This document shows, one piece after another, positions 1 to 6,567 of a stretch of DNA of 64,000 nucleotides (its first letter is position 1; every line of letters starts with the position of its first letter). The notes beneath the pieces were generated by a model that saw only the letters and a program-made list of their open reading frames with translations, was not told the origin of the DNA and ran no database searches. The position numbers and the translations under genes were made by a program. The stretch covers positions 248,001 through 312,000 of the forward strand of contig CAVQHY010000008.1 of NCBI GenBank assembly GCA_963712465.1, given 5' to 3'. This DNA is from CAVQHY01 sp963712465 (GTDB taxonomy: Bacteria; Actinomycetota; Thermoleophilia; Gaiellales; Gaiellaceae).

Positions 1-1080
1 CCGTCGTTTCGCTGGCACGGCTGCGAGTCGTGCGGCGCCCCGCTCGAGACGAGCTACGACGCAGCTTCCCCGCGCGCGCTCGCGCTGGCGGAGGAGCTGC
101 TCACCGATCTCGGGCGGGCTCCGACGCCGCTCGTGCCGCTTCCGGGCAGCGCCGACACCTGGCTCAAGCTCGAGTACCGGAATCCGACCGCTTCCCACAA
201 GGATCGCCTGCACGCCATCACCTCCGCCCTCGCCCGACTGGCCGGCGCGCCCGGGGTGGTGACCGTCTCGACGGGAAACCACGGGGTCTCGTGCGCCGCG
301 CACGCGGCCCGCGACGATCTCGGCTGCGTCGTCCTGTCGACCGGAGAGCTGCCGCCGGTGCTCGAGGCGCAGATCGGAGCCTACGGGGCGATCGTCGGCC
401 GGCTGGCTCCGGCCGAGTGCGACGCGGTGTTGCTCGAGCTCGTCGCCCGCGGCTGGCACCCGGCCACCGCGACCGACCCGGCGCTCGCAGGCGCCGGGAA
501 CCCGTTCGGAATGGACGGGTACCGAGCCGTGGCGGACGAGATCCTCGCCGAGCTCGGCCGGGTCCCCGAGGCGGTGGCCGTGCCCGTCGCGAGCGGGGAC
601 ACGTTCGTCGGAATCCTGCGCGGCTTCGAGGCGCATGCCGCCCGCGGCGGTGGTCCGCTCCCGATCATGCTGGCCTGCCAGCCCGCGGGCGCGGCGTCGC
701 TGGAGGCCTCGGTCGCCGCAGGCCGCCCGGTCGTGCTCGACCACCCGCACTCGATCGCGCGCTCGACCGCCGATCCGTCCGCCGGCCGACTGTCGATCGC
801 AGCGCTCGCCTCGTCGGCCCGCGCCGTGGTCGTCCCCGACTCCTCGATCGCCGACTCGACCCGGCGCCTCGCGACCGCCGGGCACTACGTCGAGACGTCG
901 TCGGCGCTGGCGCTGGCAGGCCTCGAGCGAGCGCGTGCGTCGGGGCTCGTCCCCCGGGACGCCACCGGTGTCGCGATCGTCACCGCGAGTGGCCGCGGCT
1001 GGAGCGAGGACGAGCCGGCGGTCGTCGAGGCGCGACGGACCGCCACGTCACGCTTGGAGCTCCTCGATCTCCTCGCCTAG
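1..1080 (+). CDS. Threonine-synthase-like PLP-dependent enzyme (5' partial)
   Basis: The reading frame is open from base 1 to the TAG at 1078-1080, so the start lies upstream of the window. The visible 359 residues begin with a CxxC zinc-ribbon-like motif (C8, C11), as in threonine synthases. The fold-type II PLP lysine is K67 in NPTASHKDR, and the phosphate-binding STGNHG loop follows at about residues 90-95. Such enzymes eliminate phosphate from O-phosphohomoserine or act on related amino acids in the cytosol. The body is shorter than canonical threonine synthase, so a paralogue with another substrate is possible. The stop overlaps the stop of the convergent VOC gene by 3 bases. Confidence 0.8.
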   Translation, partial: PSFRWHGCESCGAPLETSYDAASPRALALAEELLTDLGRAPTPLVPLPGSADTWLKLEYRNPTASHKDRLHAITSALARLAGAPGVVTVSTGNHGVSCAAHAARDDLGCVVLSTGELPPVLEAQIGAYGAIVGRLAPAECDAVLLELVARGWHPATATDPALAGAGNPFGMDGYRAVADEILAELGRVPEAVAVPVASGDTFVGILRGFEAHAARGGGPLPIMLACQPAGAASLEASVAAGRPVVLDHPHSIARSTADPSAGRLSIAALASSARAVVVPDSSIADSTRRLATAGHYVETSSALALAGLERARASGLVPRDATGVAIVTASGRGWSEDEPAVVEARRTATSRLELLDLLA

Positions 1081-1457
1081 GGCTCAGCGCGGTACGTGAG
1101 CTCGACGACGTAGCCGTCCGGGTCGGCGACATGCAGGGTGCGCTCGCCCCAGGGCCGGTCGGTCGGAGGGGCCAGGACCTCGACGCCCCGGGTCGCGAGT
1201 CGCTCGTGCTCGGCATCGACGTCGTCGCAGAAGAAGGCGACCTCTCCCTGCGGCCACGACGCCGCACCGGCCGGGGCGGCCCGCCCGATCAGCTCGGGCA
1301 GGGCAGCCCGAGCGTAGAGCGCGAACTTGGCCCCCTCGGTCGCGAACTCGGCGTACGTCTCGTTCGCGAAGCGAAACGGCAGGCCGATCGTGTCACGGTA
1401 GAAGCGAATCGAGGCGTCGAGGTCGGAGACGAAGAGGATCGCGTAGCCGAGCCGCAC
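1077..1457 (-). CDS. VOC/glyoxalase-fold protein
   Basis: 126 residues with the vicinal-oxygen-chelate pattern: an N-terminal beta strand and helix (AILFVSDLDASIRFYRDTIG), a second module, and a C-terminal HVADPDGYVVELTY strand with the usual metal-ligand glutamate. The GTG at 1457 is chosen because the family pattern starts right there and the frame upstream is the antisense of the next gene. Substrate unknown; the family includes lactoylglutathione lyases, dioxygenases and antibiotic-binding proteins. It lies 11 bases downstream of the nucS remnant and is probably co-transcribed with it. Confidence 0.8.
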   Translation of the reverse strand: MRLGYAILFVSDLDASIRFYRDTIGLPFRFANETYAEFATEGAKFALYARAALPELIGRAAPAGAASWPQGEVAFFCDDVDAEHERLATRGVEVLAPPTDRPWGERTLHVADPDGYVVELTYRAEP

Positions 1458-1468
1458 GGGGCCGCCGC

Positions 1469-2160
1469 TCACGGGAGAAACAGCGTGAGCTCGGGCTCTC
1501 GCTCGCCGCGAAGCGCCTCGAGATCGACCTCGACGCAGCGAATCCCCCGCGTCTCGGCCAGCGTCACCGCCTGCGGACGGAACCGCTGGGCGGCGAGCAC
1601 GCCGCGACAGCCGTTCCGGGCAGGGTCGGCATGGATCCGCTCGAGGTAGCGGGCGAGCTGCTCGACCGCCTCGATCGTCGCGACCCGCTTGATCTCGACG
1701 GCGACCCACTCGCCGTCGTCGTCGCGGCACATCAGGTCGACCGGCCCGATGTCGGTCGGCCACTCGCGGCGCACGAGCCTGAGCTCCTCGCCGAGGGCGC
1801 CCGGCCGGGCGGCGAGCTCGACCTGGAGGTCTCGCTCGACCCCGTCCTTCTCGAGCCCGGCGGCCTCGCCCATATCATGCGTGACGTCGCTCAGCACCTC
1901 GACGACGCGGATCTCCAGGCGGTCCTCGGTCTTCCCCGCACGCTTGCGAACGACCAGGCGCTCGAGCGGCTCGCCCTCCTCCTCGACCGTCGTCGGCGGG
2001 GTCATCCAGTTTAGCGGCTTTACCTTAGAGCCGTCCGCTGTCCGACCAGACCAGAAACGTCCCGTCAGCCTTGGTCATAAGCAAGCGGACGGCCTCGGGA
2101 AGCTGGGTAGAGAGCCGTCCCGTGTAGGACGATCTCGCAGCGGGCGACGACGAGACGCAC
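1469..2160 (-). pseudogene. nucS: Endonuclease NucS/EndoMS, apparently frameshifted in its N-terminal domain
   Basis: NucS cuts both strands at mismatches and is the non-canonical mismatch-repair nuclease of actinobacteria. The C-terminal RecB-like domain is intact: GPVDLMCRDDDGEWVAVEIK has the PD-(D/E)xK residues, followed by the typical EQLARYLERI and GIRCVEVD segments. Only 178 residues follow the ATG at 2005, against about 225 in the family. The missing part is present but split. A GTG at 2160 begins VRLVVARCEIV; TGRLSTQLPEAVRLL is one frame away; KVKPLNWMTPP is shifted again. Two single-base insertions explain this, one in the GG at about 2127-2128 and one around 2027-2045. This is a true pseudogene, a truncated form starting at 2005, or sequencing error; I cannot separate these. 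Confidence 0.75.
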
Positions 2161-2211
2161 GGAGCGGGCAGCGTACCGTCCCCTTCGGACGGGGGAAGTA
2201 CCGTCTCCGAG

Positions 2212-2490
2212 ATGGCTGACGATCTACCCGAGGATCCATTCCCGGCTGATGTTCCCGAGGAGCTTGGCGACCTCGCTCCGATCTGGCAGGACGCCGCGGT
2301 TACGTTTCAGCAGGCGCACCTTGACCTCCATGCAATGGTCAATCAGGAGTCTCTCGGCAACCTCTGGCGAGCCGCGTTCGCGATCGAGGACAACCTCCGG
2401 ACTCGGTTCGCCCTGATCCAAGCGGCCACAGCGATTCGCCGTTCGAATATGACGCCGGACGAGTTCGCTCGGTGGAATGTTATGGAGTAG
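2212..2490 (+). CDS. Hypothetical protein, 92 aa
   Basis: An ATG frame that starts 51 bases upstream of nucS on the opposite strand. The product is acidic and helical with no signal peptide or membrane segment, and I recognise no family. There is no clear ribosome-binding site and the base composition is lower in GC than the surrounding core genes, which fits the edge of the accessory region that follows. It may be a real small gene or an element remnant. Confidence 0.4.
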   Translation: MADDLPEDPFPADVPEELGDLAPIWQDAAVTFQQAHLDLHAMVNQESLGNLWRAAFAIEDNLRTRFALIQAATAIRRSNMTPDEFARWNVME

Positions 2491-2549
2491 GTGGGCATCC
2501 CCCCGCGCCGCCGAAGTCTCGCCCCGGGGTCGACGCGGAGTATCGCACC

Positions 2550-2586
2550 CAGGAGGTCGTCGGTTCGAGTCCGACTAGCTCCACCA
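2550..2586 (+). other. tRNA-Ala 3'-end fragment (putative attachment-site scar)
   Basis: These 37 bases match the 3' part of a tRNA-Ala: the end of the anticodon stem, variable loop, T arm (stem GTCGG/CCGAC around TTCGAGT), acceptor strand TAGCTCC, discriminator A and an encoded CCA. The 5' half of a tRNA is absent upstream (no GGAGCTA or GGGGCTA partner in the preceding 100 bases), so it is not a functional gene. A tRNA 3' end next to a recombinase remnant is the usual trace of an integrated element (inference). Confidence 0.65.
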
Positions 2587-2589
2587 AAG

Positions 2590-2833
2590 ACTCGTAACTT
2601 GAACCACGAGGCTTCTCCTTGAGGCCTCGTGGTCTTTCTGGGTGTCTTGTGGAGAGGGTCTGGGTGGCGGGCTTCCCGGCTGCCTCGATGAGGAGGTCGA
2701 AGGGTTCTCGGAAGGTGCCGGTGATCTCTTCGGTGTCGTCGATGACGAATCGTTCGAAGAGTGCTTGGTTGAGAAGTCTTCGGGTGTGGGGTGTGGCGTC
2801 GAGGAGCCAGTAACCGGTAAAGGAGGTCATCAT
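2590..2833 (-). pseudogene. Serine-recombinase C-terminal remnant
   Basis: From the ATG at 2833 the frame reads LLNQALFERFVIDDTEEI, then FREPFDLLI. This is the characteristic C-terminal segment of large serine recombinases of the phage-integrase/transposon type. The catalytic N-terminal domain and the middle are missing: upstream sequence is the unrelated metallo-hydrolase gene. The frame then runs through the tRNA-Ala fragment without a stop of its own (to 2480), so the native C-terminus is also lost. Confidence 0.55.
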
Positions 2834-2876
2834 GACTCACATATCAACCACCACCGCGGCGGTCGGTACCCAATGA
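2831..2876 (+). other. Short leader ORF coupled to the MBL-fold gene
   Basis: An ATG at 2831 preceded by AAAGGAGGTCATC, a near-perfect SD, opens MTHISTTTAAVGTQ and stops at TGA 2874-2876, overlapping the ATG of the metallo-hydrolase. This may be a leader peptide that loads ribosomes on the next gene, or the truncated start of an element gene. The region is also the start of the antisense recombinase remnant, so the SD could be coincidental. Confidence 0.35.
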
Positions 2877-3496
2877 ACGCCCCCGCCTCAATCACCATCA
2901 CGCCAGTCCGCGTTGCCGACCTGCTCGCCGAGGGCGAGCGGATGCCGGTCTACGTGCACGTCATCGACCATCCCGATGCGCGCGTGCTGGTCGACACCGG
3001 CATGACGGAGCTGCACCCGGCGGTGGCCGACCTCGATCCCCGCCTCCGTCCACTGAGCAAGCAGGACTTCGACCTCGCCGGCATCGACATCGTCGTCAAC
3101 ACACACCTGCACTTCGACCACTGCGGCGGCAACCACCTCTTCGCCGGCAGGCCGATCTACGTCCAGCGTCGGGAGCTCGACGACGCGCGCAGCGAGGACG
3201 ACTACACCATTCGCGAGTGGGTCGAGGCGCCCGGCGTGCGGTACGTGCCGGTCGACGGCGAGCTCGAGCTGCTTCCCGGGCTCCGGCTCGTCCCGGCGCC
3301 GGGCCACACACGCGGCATGCAGGTGGTCGTCGTCGAGACTGGCGGGCGTCCGGTCGTCGTCGGCGGCGACGTGGCGGTTTGGTTCGGCGAGCTCGACGAG
3401 CCGCACACCGAAGGCCAGCTGCGGGTGCGCGCGCTCGACCCCGAGCTGGTCTGGCTCGCGCACGAGCACGAGCCGTGGCGACCCCGCACCGTCTAA
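2873..3496 (+). CDS. Metallo-beta-lactamase-fold hydrolase, lactonase-like
   Basis: 207 residues with the HxHxDH zinc motif (HLHFDHCGGN), a later GHTRG histidine, the GGDVA aspartate and a C-terminal AHEHE histidine: the set expected of AttM/AiiA-like N-acyl-homoserine-lactone lactonases and relatives. Other MBL-fold lactone or thioester hydrolases look the same at this level. The ATG at 2873 is chosen because the frame upstream is antisense to the recombinase remnant. There is no SD for this ATG. However, a 14-codon ORF with a strong SD ends in an ATGA overlap with it (2831-2876), suggesting translational coupling. Flanked by recombinase and IS remnants, it looks like cargo of a former mobile element. 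Confidence 0.75.
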   Translation: MNAPASITITPVRVADLLAEGERMPVYVHVIDHPDARVLVDTGMTELHPAVADLDPRLRPLSKQDFDLAGIDIVVNTHLHFDHCGGNHLFAGRPIYVQRRELDDARSEDDYTIREWVEAPGVRYVPVDGELELLPGLRLVPAPGHTRGMQVVVVETGGRPVVVGGDVAVWFGELDEPHTEGQLRVRALDPELVWLAHEHEPWRPRTV

Positions 3497-3527
3497 GGCA
3501 TCACGCCGGCGCTCTCTGGGCCTCCCG

Positions 3528-3715
3528 GGTTCCGTTCAACAGCCTCTTCGAGGCCCAGCTGCTCCTAGAAGACTGGCGGGTCCAGTACAACCACTACCGA
3601 CCCCACCAATCCCTGAGCTACCAAACACCCGCCGAATACGCCCACCAATGGAGGAACGACAACCAACCAGAACTCTCATAACGCGTGGACCGAAAACGGG
3701 GTCCGGTCAGGTGGC
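3528..3715 (+). mobile_element. IS3-family transposase C-terminal remnant and element end
   Basis: A frame ending at TAA 3679-3681 reads FNSLFEAQLLLEDWRVQYNH, then RPHQSLSYQTPAEYA. This is the hallmark C-terminus of IS3-group OrfB (rve integrase core), around the last catalytic region. Everything upstream of about 3528 is unrelated sequence, so more than three quarters of the transposase is missing. The following stretch to about 3712 (TGGACCGAAAACGG...CCGGTCA) may be the IS right end. It is inactive. Confidence 0.75.
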
Positions 3716-4069
3716 CCAGCTCCCAGAGAGAGTTCAACGCGGGCGTGTTGCACGCCTAGACCTTGGATGAGACAATTGTTACGAGGCGAGTTCGAGGACG
3801 GTGTGGACTAGCGACGGGGGGTTGTGAAGCTGCCCGGTTAGGTCCATACCCCTGTTTTCCAGGGAGAACGTGAGTGGGAAAGTGGTCGGGTATGAACCCG
3901 ACCTCTGCAAGCGGTCTCCTGCCCGCCCCGCTCCATTGCTCCGATTTCCAGGAAGAACGTGACCAGCCAATGTGTCACGTACGAACCCCTGCCCCTGTAG
4001 ATCGCTACGCCCTCGGTCGGCGGTTCGTCAACTCAGCCGAGTTCGGGTCAACGCCTGAACCCGCGCGAG
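3716..4069. other. Intergenic accessory stretch without a supported gene
   Basis: Lower-GC sequence between the IS remnant and the ferritin-like gene. Only short frames without ribosome-binding sites occur. It holds the 44-base imperfect direct repeats listed separately. Confidence 0.5.
3856..3988. repeat. Two imperfect 44-base direct repeats (3856-3899, 3945-3988)
   Basis: Both copies start TTTCCAGG(G/A)AGAACGTGA and end A(T/C)GAACCC, have identical length, and start 89 bases apart; their centres differ. Paired repeats of this layout occur at transposase-bound ends of some IS elements, and a transposase remnant lies just upstream. That link is inference. Confidence 0.45.
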
Positions 4070-4570
4070 TCAAGTCGATTGCTGCGGCTGGGCAGCGCGA
4101 GGAATGGGATAGGAGAGCATGACCAGCAGCTCCCGATCCATCACCGACTCGCCGGCGGCTTCCCGTTCAGCCATGCGCATGACCGATTGTTCGTGATCCA
4201 CCATGAACATGACGAGCGGCGCATCCTCGGGCGGCGCGACGTCGACGAGCGCTTGGAACCTCTGGGCATACGGAAGAGCCAGCTCTGCGAGAGTCGCCAT
4301 CGCTTCCGTCCACGGGCGCGAGGCGAATTCCGCCGCGGCGGCGGCTCCGTCGGATCGCAAGGTCTCGTCCTCCACGAGAGGAATCCCGTGCCTTGCGAGA
4401 AGCGGCCTGAGCCTGACCTTTGCCTCCGATTCGAGCTGGAGGAACAGGCTCAGCTTGTATTTCTCATCCGGGTCGGACGCCAGGTCGAGCCAGCGGGTCG
4501 CCAGCGCCTCACCGAGGATCTCCGCTGCGTACAGCTCAGCAACGCCGGCGAGATAGGTGCTCCTGTCCAT
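4070..4570 (-). CDS. Ferritin-like helical protein, 166 aa
   Basis: An all-helical acidic protein with Glu/Asp/His placed as in ferritin-like bundles: YAAEILGEALATRWLDL near the start, LQLESEAKVRLRPLL in the middle and MVDHEQSVMRMAEREAAGE late. A DHE motif in the fourth helix is typical of diiron carriers, but a full set of EXXH pairs is not obvious, so metal binding is uncertain. The start is well supported by AGGAGGGG 5 bases before the ATG at 4570. No operon partner; it sits alone between accessory DNA and a gene-poor stretch. Confidence 0.7.
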   Translation of the reverse strand: MDRSTYLAGVAELYAAEILGEALATRWLDLASDPDEKYKLSLFLQLESEAKVRLRPLLARHGIPLVEDETLRSDGAAAAAEFASRPWTEAMATLAELALPYAQRFQALVDVAPPEDAPLVMFMVDHEQSVMRMAEREAAGESVMDRELLVMLSYPIPRAAQPQQST

Positions 4571-4900
4571 CTTCCCCTCCTAGAGGTTCGGCGCAGGGCT
4601 CGAGGCAACCTACTGCGAATCGAAAGGCACGTACGGTGAGGAGAGATTACTCTCCGCGGCGGGGAGCCAGACCGCGTCGTGACCGGGCGGAGTGCTCCGC
4701 GGTGTTGACGGTGTTCAGGCCTCGAGCTCGCGTGTGAGGAGGTACGCGTCGCCCGGCCGCTGCTCGAGATCGCCCGGCAGACGGAACTCGCCGAGCGGGA
4801 GCCGGGTGCTCACGACCCCGCAGACGCGCATGGGCGACAGCCCACGGCAGTTGCGGCGGTCGAAGGGAGGCTATGCTCGGAGCGTGAAGGGAGGGAAGCG
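4571..4900. other. Gene-poor intergenic region
   Basis: 330 bases upstream of the divergent ferritin-like and LiaF-like genes. It probably carries promoters for both. A small hairpin (GGAGAG/CTCTCC, 4640-4655) is the only structure I see; no gene is supported. Confidence 0.4.
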
Positions 4901-5230
4901 GTGAACGTCGCCATCTTCGGCGGGCTCAAGCGTCCGTTTCCGCCCGGCTGGACGAAGGAGACCATGATCGCGATCCTCGGGGGCGCCGACCTCGATCTGT
5001 CGAGCAGCCCGCCGGGCCCAGATGCCCGGCTGACCGCGGTTGCGATCCTCGGCGGCGTCAAGATCCTCGTGGCGCCGGGAACGCGCGTCTCGCTCAGCGG
5101 CTTCGGTCTGCTTGGCGGCCGCGACGTCAAGGTGTCACCGAACGAGGACGGCCCCGCAATCAGCATGAGCCTGTGGGCGTTCCTCGGAGGGGTCGAGGTC
5201 AAGGAAACGGAGCCGACGAGCACCTCCTGA
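4901..5230 (+). CDS. LiaF/YvqF C-terminal-like beta-repeat protein
   Basis: 109 residues built from five short beta repeats, each carrying an (I/L)(F/L)GG turn: IFGG, ILGG, ILGG, LLGG and FLGG, spaced about 22 residues apart. This is the right-handed beta arrangement of the C-terminal domain of LiaF-type 'cell wall-active antibiotics response' proteins. The usual N-terminal membrane helices are absent, so this is a free-standing cytosolic version. The GTG at 4901 has AGGGAGG 6-8 bases upstream. A role in envelope-stress sensing is a family-level guess. Confidence 0.7.
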   Translation: MNVAIFGGLKRPFPPGWTKETMIAILGGADLDLSSSPPGPDARLTAVAILGGVKILVAPGTRVSLSGFGLLGGRDVKVSPNEDGPAISMSLWAFLGGVEVKETEPTSTS

Positions 5231-5297
5231 GCGTGCCTGCCCGTGCTCGCCATCGCTGACGGTTCGGGCGATGGGGAGCGACATCACCTCGCAAGGC

Positions 5298-5582
5298 TCA
5301 GACGTCAGTTTCGCTGTTCCGCTCACCCCGGAAGCCGTGCTTCGCCACGACCCACGTCCCGAGGAACGCAAACAGTGCCACGACAACTGCTGACGGAACG
5401 ATCGTGCGGCTTCCAGAAACATCAGCGCTCACGATGTCTGGGCCGTAAACAGCATCGAACAACACCGAAAGCCACATGATGATGATCGCCAGCGATGCCC
5501 ACATCTCCGGGACGAGGAGCTGTAGCGACCGACGAGGCTTCTCCCGAGTCACACCCGACGGCTCGTGCGGAATCGTCGTCAT
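5298..5582 (-). CDS. Small membrane protein, two TM helices
   Basis: 94 residues with hydrophobic helices at about 28-47 (MWASLAIIIMWLSVLFDAVYG) and 63-80 (TIVPSAVVVALFAFLGTWVV), a short periplasmic-type loop between them and a charged C-terminus. AAGGAGGTGTGAGAT directly before the ATG is an excellent SD and fixes the start. Function unknown. Confidence 0.7.
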   Translation of the reverse strand: MTTIPHEPSGVTREKPRRSLQLLVPEMWASLAIIIMWLSVLFDAVYGPDIVSADVSGSRTIVPSAVVVALFAFLGTWVVAKHGFRGERNSETDV

Positions 5583-5755
5583 ATCTCACACCTCCTTCCA
5601 CCCTTACGCTCGCAGAGTGGAGTGGGCATGGCATCGGGGAGGCACCGGATCGCTCTGCGTAACTTCAAGCAACCTCACGGCGCACTGGGGAGTTGCAGAC
5701 GCCGTTCACGCCAGGCGGCTGCAGGAACTGGGCTCGGAGCTGAGACCGACGCTAC

Positions 5756-6550
5756 CTACTCGCCGGTCCAGGTGGGCTCGCGCTTGTCGAGGAACGCCCC
5801 GATGCCCTCCTGCGCGTCGCGAGCCATCGAGTTCGTGGCCATGACGGTCTTCGTCAGCTCGTACGCGCGGTGCTCGTCGAGCTCGACCTGCGCGTAGAAG
5901 GCCTCCTTGCCGATCCCGACGGTGAGCGGGCTCGAGCGCGCGATCCGCTCGACCAGCACGGCGACCTCGGCCTCGAGCCGCTCAGGCGGGACAACGCGGT
6001 TGACGAGGCCCCACTGAAGCGCAGTCGGCGCGTCGACTAGGTCGCCCGTCAGCAGCATCTCGAGCGCGCGCTTGCGGCCGATCGCCCGCGAGAGCGGCAC
6101 CATCGGCGTCGAGCAGAAGAGACCGATCTTGACGCCCGGAGTCCCGAAGCGCGCGTCCTCGCTCGCGACCGCGAGATCGCAGGCGGCCACGAGCTGGCAG
6201 CCCGCGGCGGTCGCGACGCCGTGCACCTTCGCGATCACCGGCTGGGGAACGCGGTGGATCGTCTCCATCAGGACGGTGCAGACGTCGAAGAGACGCTCGT
6301 AGAAGGGGAGCTCGCGTCCGACCATCTCGCCGAGATCGTGGCCTGCCGAGAAAGCCGGGCCGGCGCCCTCGATCACGATCGCACGTACTCCCGGTGCGGC
6401 GCCGAGGGCCTCGAGGGCGACGATCAGCTCCTCCATCAGCTCGAGTGAGAGCGCGTTTCGCTTCTCGGGCCGGTTGAGCGTGATCCGCGCCGCGGGCTCG
6501 TCCTCGACGACGAGGAGAGTGCCCGGCACCGTCGCGGCGAGGTCTCCCAC
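5756..6550 (-). CDS. Enoyl-CoA hydratase/isomerase family protein, ECHDC3-like
   Basis: 264 residues of the crotonase fold: RITLNRPEKRNALSLEL, the oxyanion-hole segment FSAGHDLGEM and the second CoA/oxyanion loop GVATAAGCQLVAACDLAVAS. The sequence follows the ECHDC3 pattern (TPGVKIGLFCSTP, C-terminal EGIGAFLDKREPTW). The two catalytic glutamates of true enoyl-CoA hydratases are not at their usual places: Q in GCQL and V in PGVKIG. Classical hydration is therefore doubtful, and a thioesterase, isomerase or decarboxylase reaction is possible. It starts 17 bases from the divergent typA, so they share a promoter region. Confidence 0.85.
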   Translation of the reverse strand: MGDLAATVPGTLLVVEDEPAARITLNRPEKRNALSLELMEELIVALEALGAAPGVRAIVIEGAGPAFSAGHDLGEMVGRELPFYERLFDVCTVLMETIHRVPQPVIAKVHGVATAAGCQLVAACDLAVASEDARFGTPGVKIGLFCSTPMVPLSRAIGRKRALEMLLTGDLVDAPTALQWGLVNRVVPPERLEAEVAVLVERIARSSPLTVGIGKEAFYAQVELDEHRAYELTKTVMATNSMARDAQEGIGAFLDKREPTWTGE

Positions 6551-6567
6551 GGGCCGAAGGGTAGTTC

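Noticed and set aside
2480..2590. Minus-strand peptide VGLEPTTSWV across the tRNA-Ala fragment
   Set aside because: This peptide is the well-known reverse reading of a tRNA T-arm region, not a protein.
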